Of a DNA stretch of 62,618 nucleotides, positions 9,265-17,520 are shown piece by piece. The translations under genes and the position numbers were made by a program. Under the pieces are notes generated by a model. That model had not been told where the DNA came from and did not search any database. It saw only the letters and a program-made list of their open reading frames with translations. This stretch comes from Neorhodopirellula pilleata. Lineage in GTDB: Bacteria; Planctomycetota; Planctomycetia; Pirellulales; Pirellulaceae. Position 1 is the first letter of the stretch. Every line of letters begins with the position of its first letter. Where the stretch lies: contig NZ_SJPM01000015.1 of NCBI RefSeq assembly GCF_007859915.1, positions 1 to 62,618 on the forward strand. The letters are read 5' to 3'.

Positions 9265-9776
9265 CCATTCAAAGTGTTTTTGAGGCTTCTGAAAATTTAA
9301 TGCCAATCAGCGACGCATCATGGTCGATGAGCAAGCACAACAAACCTAGGATTTTCGCATTTATGGGCTCGCGTGGGAGATCTCGGGATCGCCATCCCAA
9401 TTCGATTGTCATCTCGTGATGAATCAAACGAATTGATCGCTGCGACGACATCGGATTGATGGTCTTGAATCTCAAGCAGTTTTCCGCACGGCTTGTCTGC
9501 GGCAAGGTGTTTTAGCACTGGATAGCCGCCGAGAATAGCCAAGTCATGATGGTCAGTCACAATGCTGCGCCGGTTGACGCATTGAAGGCCGACGAATTCG
9601 GTGTTTCTATTCCTTTGGAGAAAAGTTCAGGGCAGACAGTTTTGCAATGTGCTGATTTAGTCAGCCAGTACGGTTGGAAGTGGCCGAATCGTTGCGTGCC
9701 TTCCCTGCTCAACGTCTCTGTCAAAAAGAAGGACGTGGTTGCGAATTGCGTTCAGATTCTGCGATTGCCTCCGTCT
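9265..9776. other. Intergenic stretch with no recognised gene
   Basis: About 510 bases between the serine hydrolase start and the 3' end of the AAA+ relic. Open frames on both strands are short and show no family motif. The compositional style matches decayed coding DNA, and the stretch may be part of the same degenerate block that continues to 11.4 kb. Confidence 0.4.
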
Positions 9777-10490
9777 TCATTGCCCGCGCAAGGTCGATGC
9801 TTGCGATGTCATCGTGCTCGCGAATGAATCCGAACTGTCTTGCATCCATTTTATTATGCTGCTGATGACAAGCTTTTTCAGACAGGCGAACGAGAAACCC
9901 TCGCAAGCGATCGGTGCTGCCTCCTTGCCAGTCCAGTTGGTTTCGCTCGCCAGTTGTTGCTGCCAGTTCTTGAGGTAGACCATTCGCTCGTGGAGATCCG
10001 GCAAGTGGGAGTGATACTCGCGATCGAAACGGCTGGGGCGATCAACGATAGCCGCGTCGATGCGATCGGGGTGGTTTGTTGTGGCTAGAACAATCAATCC
10101 GTGGTTTTGTTCAAAACCATCAAGCTGATTCAAAAAGAATGACCGGCTCTCGTCGATGACGAGCGAGTCCAAGTCTTCCAAGACGAGCACGCAAGGTCGA
10201 AGCCCTCGGGCTCGTTCGAAAACCTGCTGCCACACTTGTTCGGGCGTGGCATGCTGATTGCTAAGACTCTACACATACAAGCTCGACACCAAAAGTTCCT
10301 TCACCAACGCACGAACAAATTTTTTCTTTCCGTTTCTGGGTGGGCCGATCAGCAAAGCACCGCGCCGCCAAGAGATCCCAAGACGCTTGTACCGATCCTC
10401 GGATTGCAAGAAAGACTTGAAGTCATCTCGTATGGTCGTTTTCAAACTGTCTGCAAGAACCACGTCGTCAACGACGCGGATTGGGTGTCA
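9777..10490 (-). pseudogene. AAA+ ATPase relic
   Basis: One reading frame, interrupted by a TAG at 10269-10271, encodes the elements of an AAA+ ATPase in order. First comes DSLKTTIRDDFKSFLQSEDR, then a corrupted Walker A (GPPRNGKKKF, where GPPGNGKT would be expected). Then comes Walker B CVLVLEDLDSLV, a sensor-1-like LIVLATTNHPDRID and a DRPSRFDREYH arginine-finger segment. The C-terminal helices end near 9777, where the frame seems to shift again. The altered Walker A, the internal stop and a TGA just upstream of the ATPase start make it non-functional. Relatives in planctomycetes are 500-600 residues long, so the N-terminal third is also absent. Confidence 0.8.
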
Positions 10491-11039
10491 GTGTAAAGCG
10501 GCTCGCTTCGTTTCCATCGTCCACCTGAGAACACGAGGCTCGAGGCGAAAGAGCCGAAGCATTTTCAGCCAAGGTGTCGATAAACAGATCTTTATGCCTA
10601 TTTCAGAGCCACTGGGGTACAGGGGGCAACGGGAATCGCTCGCAGGTGTAACACGCGGGAAAGACACTTGTTGAGTATGACCGGTTCGCGTTGAAAACCG
10701 CCGTGTGCCGTAGGGAATTGGAGCACATTGCTGATCCGTGTTGTTGGGTTGTCATCGGATCGCCCAAAACTCGGTTGTCCAAGAAGGCGGTTGCCTGGCT
10801 GGCCGATTTTGTGTGGATTGTCGTGGGCAGTGTGAGTACGGCAGTCAGCGTTCAACGCCGGTTGGCATGGGCGGTATCATCGCAATCCGATGACTGCTGC
10901 TGAGATCGTGCAAGGCATGGCGGTTGGTTGTACTTGGGCAACATCAGCCTGATCGTCTTTTCGTTGGCTGGTGCGTTGCCGAATGATTGTCGGGCTGGAA
11001 CAATGCACCATTTCAGCATGTCCATCAATTGAGCCGCCG
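10491..11039. other. Degenerate intergenic stretch
   Basis: About 550 bases without a recognisable gene between two relics. The open frames on either strand show no motif. It is likely decayed DNA of the same block. Confidence 0.4.
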
Positions 11040-11417
11040 ATGCGAATTGTTTCTCTTTTGCCCAGTGCCACCGAAATTGTTTGCTCGCTAGGGCTGCGTG
11101 AGCAGTTAGTTGGTGTGACCCATGAATGCGATTTTCCAGCTGGGGTGGAATCGCTGCCGAAGGTCACGCGGACCCTAATTCCACACGATGCGAGCAGCGC
11201 CGAAATCGACTCGTTGGTGCGGGAACGACTGAAGACGGAAAGGGCGTTGTATTCCCTCGACCTCAAAATGTTGCGTAAGCTTGAACCAGACCTAATTGTG
11301 ACTCATGCCTTGTGCGACGTTTGCGCTGTTGCCGAGCGAGAGGTGAACGAGGCGGCGTGCTCGCTTCCGGGATCGCCACGTGTAATCAACCTAGACCTGA
11401 ATCAAGCGAGCGCTTGA
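11040..11417 (+). pseudogene. BtuF/TroA-like cobalamin-binding protein, truncated
   Basis: The reading frame starts MRIVSLLPSATEIVCSLGL and continues with VGVTHECDFP and EPDLIVTHALCDVCAV. These belong to the N-terminal lobe of the periplasmic-binding-protein-like family found in BtuF-type cobalamin-binding proteins and related cytosolic proteins. Family members are about 280-300 residues; this copy ends after about 125 residues with an unrelated LNQASA tail, so the second lobe is missing. There is no signal peptide. The ligand-binding cleft cannot form, so it is treated as a relic. It sits beside the AAA+ pseudogene. Confidence 0.75.
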
Positions 11418-11523
11418 TTGGTTTTCCGAAAAATCTGCCGTTTCCTGACCGCGCGAACGTCACCCTTTCAGCGTAGGCTGGCGATGAATTTTCGTTATGT
11501 TGGTGGGCATGGTGCTGAGAAGC

Positions 11524-11637
11524 AACCAAATGGGTCAGGCCTCTTTAATTGATTTACTGCAATAAAGAGGCCTGACCCATTTGGTTCTTGTCAATAAAGA
11601 GGCCTGACCCATTTGGTTCTTGTTTGACCCATTTGGT
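11524..11637. repeat. Palindrome plus direct repeats (GGGTCAGGCCTCTTTA family)
   Basis: A 24-base arm at 11524-11547 is the exact inverse of 11563-11586. The right arm is then repeated directly at 11594-11617, and its last 14 bases again at 11624-11637. The core AAATGGGTCAGGCC/GGCCTGACCCATTT resembles the GGTCTGACCC core of the elements at 17254 and 42103. It immediately precedes the toxin tail at 11641, so the duplication may mark the breakpoint that truncated the toxin. Confidence 0.85.
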
Positions 11638-11640
11638 TCT

Positions 11641-11752
11641 TGTTGGCACCGGTTCCGAAGCATTCCCTGCCGGTACTATTATTCCTCCGACTCCGGTACG
11701 CGTTGTGCGACCGGCACATTTGGACCGCCTTTTAGGTATGAGAGCATCGTGA
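11641..11752 (+). pseudogene. C-terminal tail of a polymorphic toxin (relic)
   Basis: In the frame ending at TGA 11750-11752 the sequence reads EAFPAGTIIPPTPVRVVRP followed by AHLDRLLGMRAS. The stop overlaps the GTG start of the next gene (GTGA), the same arrangement as between toxin and immunity gene at 14205. Upstream the frame enters the GGGTCAGGCC repeat, so only about 35 residues remain. The toxin class cannot be named. The call depends on the overlap and on the immunity-like neighbours. Confidence 0.45.
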
Positions 11753-12429
11753 TAAACGTCAAAGAAGTACGCAAACAATTTAAGGATTTAGTACTACTCG
11801 GGCTGAAACACGAAGGATATCGATACGAAGCAAAACGTGAAGCCATTAAACGAACTGCAACGAAGTCTACCTCCAAAACAGAATGGCGTTGTCACTTTCG
11901 TACGTTGACGGGTTCGCCGATTCGTATCGAACCGTCGTTTTCGATTCGACTACCGTCAGTTGAGGCAGTTTTCCATGAAGGGATGAATACACCTCCCGCT
12001 TACAGGGACATGACAAGCATCCTGTGGGCAAACGTATCAGAATTCCTTCCTAAAGAGAATCAGAAGATCATATTTTCTGTCGAGACAACGTCCCAGGTTG
12101 AGGAGTGCGTTCGCAGCTATCTAGACTGGTATCGGCAATTTGTTAGTCCGTATTTCGAAACGCACTCAAATACCATTGCGATAGATTCGGTTCTCAACTC
12201 CGATCCTCGGAATCCATGCAGGTTCCAGCCTTCGGTAATACATCGATGCGGATTCGGTGCAATTACTGCGTTCGCTTGTCGTGCGTACGATGATGCTGAG
12301 GCGATCGCGGCAGTCTACAGCGATACAATGAAATTGGTTGACAGAGGCTTTCATGTTGACTTCTTCGCGAAAGTGGTATCGTTGGCTCGAAAGAAACGGG
12401 ATGAAGGAGCATTCGAAGAAGGCAAATAG
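11749..12429 (+). CDS. Putative immunity protein of a polymorphic toxin cassette
   Basis: The 226-residue protein (VINVKEVRKQFKDLVLLGLK at the start) has no signal peptide or membrane segment and no domain I can name. GTG at 11749 is chosen because it overlaps the stop of the toxin tail by four bases; the frame is open further upstream, but that part lies in the tail. The gene opens a run of immunity-like genes leading to a HINT-domain toxin. Lower GC and many AT-rich codons compared with the neighbouring housekeeping genes fit horizontal acquisition. Its role as an antitoxin is inferred from context only. Confidence 0.6.
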   Translation: MINVKEVRKQFKDLVLLGLKHEGYRYEAKREAIKRTATKSTSKTEWRCHFRTLTGSPIRIEPSFSIRLPSVEAVFHEGMNTPPAYRDMTSILWANVSEFLPKENQKIIFSVETTSQVEECVRSYLDWYRQFVSPYFETHSNTIAIDSVLNSDPRNPCRFQPSVIHRCGFGAITAFACRAYDDAEAIAAVYSDTMKLVDRGFHVDFFAKVVSLARKKRDEGAFEEGK

Positions 12430-12450
12430 ATTTTAAATACTACAATCATC

Positions 12451-12642
12451 ATGAAGAATGAACGTCAGCTCTTGGATGCTGTGACGAGCACGTTAACCCC
12501 ATTGGGATTTCGACATGCTGAGCGGGACTTTGTCGGGACGCGCGAAAGAGGGAAGTCCGTTTTCCATCTGTCGGCCATAGGGATAGATTTATTTCCCAGG
12601 AGATGGCTCTGGAGACGGAAACGGGACGGGGATTGGTCATAA
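12451..12642 (+). pseudogene. Truncated immunity-like protein
   Basis: A 63-residue frame starts MKNERQLLDAVTSTLTPLGF and continues with RHAERDFVGTRERGKSVFHL. This resembles the first strands of DUF4304-like proteins found beside toxins. It then ends abruptly in a basic tail (PRRWLWRRKRDGDWS). Full-length members are over 120 residues. It lies 21 bases after the preceding immunity candidate and 37 bases before the SUKH gene. It may still be translated but is probably a remnant. Confidence 0.45.
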
Positions 12643-12679
12643 CCTGAACCTGTGGATATCGTAGGATAAGCTTTACATT

Positions 12680-13108
12680 ATGGAATTTCTACGTGCTGAA
12701 AGAGGCGTAACGGAATCAGAAATCGATGAAATTGAGATGGAGTTGGCTTTGTCTTTCCCAGAGTCTCTCCGTGAGTTGTATAAAAACCATAACGGTTCTG
12801 AGCCGGAGCCGTATGTTTACGAGAATCCTGAACTCCAGATAAGCACGGTAGTTTCGCGCATTCTGCCATTGATTTCGGAGAAAGGTGCTGGTACCGCGAT
12901 AACTAGCTACAACATCTTGATTCGAGATCGGAGACTAGCTCCTCAGCATTTTTTTCCCTTCGCGGTTGACAGTGGCGGCGATTACTTCTTGATGAATACC
13001 CAAACGGGAAACGTTTTCTTTCTTCGATCGGATAATTTTCCGGAAGTTGAAGTTGTATCGCTCGGTTTGACGCTTGATTCTTTTTGGCAGGCACTAACAG
13101 ACGAGTAG
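12680..13108 (+). CDS. SMI1/KNR4 (SUKH) family immunity protein
   Basis: The 142-residue protein shows the SUKH pattern: TESEIDEIEMELALSFPESL, a fold-start helix with the conserved Pro, then LYKNHNGSEP. Later come HFFPFAVDSGGDYFLMN (the F-x-x-DxxGD motif) and a C-terminal SFWQALTDE helix. SUKH proteins are standard cytoplasmic immunity proteins of contact-dependent and polymorphic toxins. The stop at 13106-13108 directly abuts the truncated HINT-domain frame. Its cognate toxin is not visible upstream; it may be an orphan kept for protection against other strains. Confidence 0.85.
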   Translation: MEFLRAERGVTESEIDEIEMELALSFPESLRELYKNHNGSEPEPYVYENPELQISTVVSRILPLISEKGAGTAITSYNILIRDRRLAPQHFFPFAVDSGGDYFLMNTQTGNVFFLRSDNFPEVEVVSLGLTLDSFWQALTDE

Positions 13109-14208
13109 GCGTTCCGGGTAGAGTTCGAGCCTGCGGAACAACCCTGCCCGACTGGTGGCGAACGGGAGGCACTCCACCGGCATACGCCCCATCATCCGAC
13201 GGCGAATGGCTCGATCGCCTCGTCGAAACACCACCAACAACCACGACGATCCCGATCGAGCAGATCCGATTGGGTCAGCGAGTCATCGGTGAAAACCCTG
13301 AATCCTTTGACGTCGATCCCGACTTCACCGATCCCGTCCAAGAATTTACCCGACGCATCGTAGCCACCGTCCTCAAAGAAGACGGCACTGCGGTCGACGT
13401 CGAAATGCTGCAACCGGTCAGCTTCGTCGATGCCCTCGGTTTGGTTCGCGGTTCCGAACTGCCGCTTCACCTAGCTGAACTGGACGTCAAAGGCATCGCG
13501 ACGGTGACGGAAGTCACCGATTGCCCGACGATCCAGCAGGGCGAAGGCCAAGTCGTCACGGCCCGGTTCATCACCCGCCACGCCGAGAACCGCGTCCGAG
13601 TCACGCTGTCAAACGGCACCGAATTCATCGCCACCGACGTCCACCCCGTCTGGACACCCGAGAATCGTCAATGGACGCCAGCAGGTGAACAGACCGAAGG
13701 CACGTTAGTCGACACACTCGAAGAAGAAGTCACGGTTCAGAGCGTCAAGCCGCTAAGCGATGCCGCCGCCGTTTACAACATCGAAGTCAACGGCCATCAT
13801 GTGTATCGGGTGGCGGATGTCAGGGTGTTCCTGCATAACACGTGTTCGCCTGTCCCAGAGTCCTGCTTCAATTTGGACGATTCGGTAAACACGGAGAAGT
13901 TCCGTGGCCAACCGGGATCAAGTCTAAATACCTATGGCGAAGTTTGCCACAAACAGGCATTTTCGGAAGAGCTGCTGGGACGTAATCCTGAGATGTTTAG
14001 CACGCGGTACCGATATCGAATTGAAGAAATGGGGCTTTCGCCAGAGGTCGATCCTAAGTGAATTGCTCATAATCCCTCACATCGAAGCTTTAGCTGGAAT
14101 ACCCTTGACCATCATCACTTGAACCATGGCCCAATTGCCGTGCCATTACCGCAAACCGTCCACCAGAAATGGACATCTGCCTTGCATATAGGAGAAACTG
14201 CTTTATGA
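13109..14208 (+). pseudogene. Orphan HINT-domain toxin cassette with HNH-like nuclease tail, in-frame stop
   Basis: The frame lacks any N-terminal delivery region and opens in a pretoxin linker. IPIEQIRLGQRVIGENPE is followed by a HINT/intein-like domain: the DVHPVWTPENRQWTPAGE block and the C-terminal VYNIEVNGHHVYRVADV with FLHNTC as self-cleavage site. The toxin part begins at SPVPESCF and includes GQPGSSLNTYGEVCHKQAF. A TGA at 14059-14061 stops it, but the same frame continues for 48 codons. Those codons encode WNTLDHHHLNHGPIAVPL and TVHQKWTSALHIG, a His-rich nuclease-like end. It finishes at TGA 14206-14208, overlapping the next gene by ATGA. TGG (Trp) to TGA is the likely lesion. Confidence 0.8.
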
Positions 14209-14741
14209 AATCGAAGGAGTTTGTAGAGTCTTTGAAACGTCTGATGCCTACAGTTTATGAACTTAAGAACTATGGACTTATGGCAGATGACATTAACGAT
14301 ATTCAGCGTTGCTTTGTTGCCGAACCGGTTCAAGTTGCAGATTCTCTAGAATTCAAATCACCGATTCATGAATTGTTAGCTTGTTATTCGTGTAGTAGTT
14401 TAGAGATCGCTGGAGTATCTTGGAAACGAAAAATCATTGCAATGGCGAACGGAGATTGCTTTGCGTCCATGGAATTAGATCCGATTGTAGTCGAGCACCA
14501 ATCAGGAAGGATACTTTTACTCAATCATGCTACAATGGAATTTGATGCGGGAACTATGGTTTGCGCAAGCGGCTCGGAAGAATTTCTTGATGCAATGATT
14601 GAAGTTGCGACAATATATCGTCAAAAGGATAGGTGGCGTGGACGTATTGATGAAGCAACGGTTCGCTGCGTGGGGAAGGCATGTGCTTCAGCGAGCGAGC
14701 AATTCTTTTCGTCGCTCCTTTTTACGGCTTGCCGAATTTAG
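14205..14741 (+). CDS. Cognate immunity protein of the HINT-nuclease cassette
   Basis: The 178-residue protein starts MKSKEFVESLKRLMPTVYEL, is soluble, and has no domain I recognise. ATG at 14205 is supported by an AGGAG site ten bases upstream and by the four-base overlap with the final stop of the toxin frame. It contains a Cys-rich centre (LLACYSCSSLEIAGVSWKRK). Coupling to the toxin stop implies translation linked to the nuclease gene, which would weaken if the TGA at 14059 really stops ribosomes. AT-rich codon usage contrasts with the genomic background. Confidence 0.65.
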   Translation: MKSKEFVESLKRLMPTVYELKNYGLMADDINDIQRCFVAEPVQVADSLEFKSPIHELLACYSCSSLEIAGVSWKRKIIAMANGDCFASMELDPIVVEHQSGRILLLNHATMEFDAGTMVCASGSEEFLDAMIEVATIYRQKDRWRGRIDEATVRCVGKACASASEQFFSSLLFTACRI

Positions 14742-14999
14742 TCAATTAGGGAAAACACTCGTATGGAATGCCTAGCAACGTATCCGTAAGCGATTGATGT
14801 TTATTGCGTGGTTCGAAGGCGCATCCCACCCCGTTCGTGCGGTCTCTTCAGGTGAAAAGTTCAAAATGAGTGACTGGACATCACCAGGGCCACCGCTTCT
14901 CCGATTGCGAAACGTTGGAGGGTTGACGATGCGATCCTCATCTCACTCAAACGTCTTCCCGTTCGCGTGAATTCGGGTCATTAGCGGGCCAAACCACCC

Positions 15000-15257
15000 A
15001 CCCCCCGACCGCAAACCGTCGGATCAACGCTCGGCGTTTTTGGACGACGCTACGACGATCCCGATCGAGCAGTTCCGATTGGCCCAGCAATTCAAGTGGA
15101 TCCAATAGATCATCGGCGAACCGCAAGTTACGGCGGAAGAATTGGCAGCCCCCAGCAAGCTTACAGAGACGGGCAAAAAGCATTGATTGACGCGGGTAAG
15201 TTTGAGGAGGCGTTTGAAATGGATATTGCGGACACACAAAGCAAGTTGGGAAGCTAA
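15000..15257 (+). pseudogene. Second HINT-linker/toxin relic
   Basis: Bases 15053-15082 nearly repeat the pretoxin linker at 13236-13265 (both contain ACGATCCCGATCGAGCAG), but the HINT domain that should follow is deleted. After a short junk stretch, a frame reads GSPQQAYRDGQKALIDAG and FEEAFEMDIADTQSKLGS, a typical C-terminal toxin helix region. It is stopped by TAA at 15255-15257, after which the same frame reads YDQAKLSAIDALPNQND. A Lys codon may have become TAA. The relic sits directly before the immunity gene at 15318. Confidence 0.55.
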
Positions 15258-15317
15258 TACGATCAGGCTAAATTGTCGGCCATTGATGCGCTACCGAATC
15301 AGAATGACAGGCAATAT

Positions 15318-15710
15318 ATGACGTGGGATATAAAAAAGCGAAAAAGTATTGGTCCATTAGAACTGGGAATGAACCGCCGACAGGTGGTTGATGTTCTGGG
15401 TGGCAAGTTCGATACGTTTAAACGAGTTCCCGGTTCCACCGAGACGATCTACGCATACGACGATGAATTTGTGCACCTTACATTCGGTGAGGATGGACTA
15501 CTGAAGATCATCTCTATATTTCGCCCTCGATGTGTGTCGTATTGCGGGACTCAATTACTGGGACGAGCGATTCTGGATGTTTTGAGCGACCTGACTGAGA
15601 ACGCGATTGAGACGCAGAAGGAAGACGGAGGATACTGGATCGAACAGGCTGGGATTTTGCTTGTCGAGATCAAGGGACTAGTAGACGGAATCGAGCTTTA
15701 CGCTGAATAG
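15318..15710 (+). CDS. Putative immunity protein next to the toxin relic
   Basis: The 130-residue protein begins MTWDIKKRKSIGPLELGMNR and has an alternating strand pattern (VHLTFGEDGLLKIISIF) with two close cysteines (RCVSYCGTQLL). There is no signal peptide. The start ATG at 15318 was preferred to an in-frame TTG at 15273 because the upstream part matches the toxin tail rather than the protein. The small acidic soluble protein after a toxin tail fits the immunity pattern of this locus. The family was not identified. Confidence 0.6.
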   Translation: MTWDIKKRKSIGPLELGMNRRQVVDVLGGKFDTFKRVPGSTETIYAYDDEFVHLTFGEDGLLKIISIFRPRCVSYCGTQLLGRAILDVLSDLTENAIETQKEDGGYWIEQAGILLVEIKGLVDGIELYAE

Positions 15711-15887
15711 AAGCTAACACTGCTCGGTTCGCCAATGGCCAGCGATAGTCGTTCTCTTGATCAATACGGATTCGGAAAAGGAATTCCGAATCCCTTTCTG
15801 AAGAGCCACGTGGAGTACTTGCGGCCGGACCCATTTTTTGGGGGAGGCACTCACTTTCAGGAGGTGGGAGCGGCTCGCGCCTGTTCC

Positions 15888-16436
15888 TTAGGGAGATCCC
15901 CCTTTCAACGAGGGCTCAGCCTGGTCCTCCAGGATCAACGCTATTGCATGAACGGTTCGTTCCGCTCCGCCAATCGGAGAATGCAATCGGTGGAGTGGTT
16001 TTGTTCCTTCAGGTCTCCGCAAAAGGCGTATTACGTCAGCGGTTGAGGCCGATGTGATTTTATATCGGCGACCGTACGCAATCATTGTGACCGAGTTCTC
16101 TTCTTTGACCAACTTGCCGGTAAAGGGTTTGACCGGCCGACGATCCTGGTTCCAAATTGAATCTCGCTCGTTTGTCTCAAGAAAGATCGCGGGTTGGTCA
16201 AGAATGTACGAGAACGCGGCCTGAGATTCGCCCACATGTTTTCTAAAGTCCGGCAGATTCGCGGTCGCTTCAAGCTGCTCCAACGGAACGCACGTGATGA
16301 CCAGAAGTGGATCATACATGGTTGCGGTCTTGAGATCCAAATCATTCAGCCAATAAGCAGTCAGTGGCTCGCGTTGCGACTGCCCAAGGGCGAACGCGGG
16401 AAACATCAACATCGTAAGAATAGTTTTGAGTCTCAC
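15888..16436 (-). CDS. Exported protein of unknown function
   Basis: The 182-residue product starts at GTG 16434-16436 after an AAGGA site. It has a clear signal peptide (VRLKTILTMLMFPAFALGQ). The mature part has no recognisable domain; RPVKPFTGKLVKEENSVTMI resembles a small beta-rich module. The last 40 residues (after RRPEGTKPLHRL) look unlike the rest and may come from inserted DNA, so the original C-terminus may be lost. It lies about 120 bases downstream of another exported hypothetical on the same strand, possibly one transcript. Confidence 0.6.
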   Translation of the reverse strand: MRLKTILTMLMFPAFALGQSQREPLTAYWLNDLDLKTATMYDPLLVITCVPLEQLEATANLPDFRKHVGESQAAFSYILDQPAIFLETNERDSIWNQDRRPVKPFTGKLVKEENSVTMIAYGRRYKITSASTADVIRLLRRPEGTKPLHRLHSPIGGAERTVHAIALILEDQAEPSLKGGSP

Positions 16437-16555
16437 CTTGTGATTTCCTTGAATGGGCGAACGGTGCCGATTGCCCGGTCGACGCGACAACTCTTTCATT
16501 GTCATAACGCTGGTCCCGGCGAAGCGTATGCATCGGTTAGTCATCTTTAGTTGTG

Positions 16556-17221
16556 CTACCTGAGTGTGACAAGTTGCGGTACCGAACGAACGAGGAAACC
16601 GTCAATCTCCATCTCGAACCACAAAACAGCAGTCTCAGTACGACGGTCTCCTTTTTGCGATTCAAAAGGTGAATAATCCGGCCTGGGATGAGCCCGCCAT
16701 CCCCAACCCCATGGGCGTTCTGCGAAATTCTCGACTCGATCCGTGTGACGGCCCGGCGGTTGGCGTGACGGAGCGTCCTTACATCCAGGCGAAATCAATG
16801 TGTCTTTCGCGCTCACACGCAATAGTTCATAAGTTTTCCCGGGAGCGATCGTGACTGTTTTTTGTATACGGGGCTCGATTGTTCCAGCGCCCATCATTCC
16901 ATCATTCTCCATGTGACGGAATAGATGAAGAGGGATTCGGGTCCCCATTGAACCGGAAGCACATAATCGAATGCGAGTGAAGTTCGGATAGGTCTCGGGA
17001 ACCACGATAGCCGCCGACGTTCCGTTCACAATCGTGATTGAAAGATCAAGGTTTTCTAAGCGATCCCTATCGTCTTCAGGATGCTGAACACCTTTTTGAC
17101 GGACAAGTTCGATTCGAACGTCCAAACCGTCAGCACCGCCCGGGGCGAACAGTTGGGCTAGGGCAGTACCGGAGGCCAGACAGGCACTCGCACAAATCAG
17201 GATCAGGAGTCGAAAAAGCAT
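16556..17221 (-). CDS. Exported protein of unknown function
   Basis: The 221-residue product starts MLFRLLILICASACLASGTA with cleavage probably after ALAQ, so it is secreted or periplasmic. The mature region has a beta-sandwich look: LENLDLSITIVNGTSAAIVVPETY, then VTIAPGKTYELLRVS, then TAVLWFEMEIDG. This resembles proteins that state a relative strength of a property, but no named family fits. The start at 17219-17221 was chosen because it opens the signal peptide. A palindromic element lies 32 bases upstream. Confidence 0.65.
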   Translation of the reverse strand: MLFRLLILICASACLASGTALAQLFAPGGADGLDVRIELVRQKGVQHPEDDRDRLENLDLSITIVNGTSAAIVVPETYPNFTRIRLCASGSMGTRIPLHLFRHMENDGMMGAGTIEPRIQKTVTIAPGKTYELLRVSAKDTLISPGCKDAPSRQPPGRHTDRVENFAERPWGWGWRAHPRPDYSPFESQKGDRRTETAVLWFEMEIDGFLVRSVPQLVTLR

Positions 17222-17253
17222 AAGGATCTCACATGGGATCTTGGATTCGTTTA

Positions 17254-17354
17254 AGAGCCTATCCGAAAAGGGGGCTGACCTTTGGAGGCGAGTCAATTTT
17301 CGTTGCTTTTCTGGTTTCGCCGGAGAGGGTCAGACTCCTTTTCGGATAGGCTCT
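17254..17354. repeat. Palindromic element, CCTATCCGAAAAGGGG family, copy 1
   Basis: AGAGCCTATCCGAAAAGGGG at the left end is answered by CTCCTTTTCGGATAGGCTCT at the right end. A second, inner pair of arms (GGTCAGAC-type cores, then GGAGGCGAGTC/CGCCGGAGAG) lies between them. The whole is 101 bp. A sister copy with about 85% identity by eye lies at 42103-42204. Here the element sits between two minus-strand genes, not next to a stop codon. Confidence 0.9.
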
Positions 17355-17520
17355 AAGCGTGGAGTCCCGGTCAAGCTTGAGGTTATAGAACGGGGGGATC
17401 GTTACGTCAATTTCTGCGTGGATCACTAACCGATCGGGTGTCATCGATTTGGTTAATGTCTTGAGACGTAAGCCAATTCCGTGCACCGAGGACCGCCGCC
17501 GCTGCGTGGCATCCCATTGG

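Noticed and set aside
9546..9827. 93-codon plus-strand frame
   Set aside because: It overlaps the end of the AAA+ relic in the opposite direction and has no recognisable motif or good start signal.
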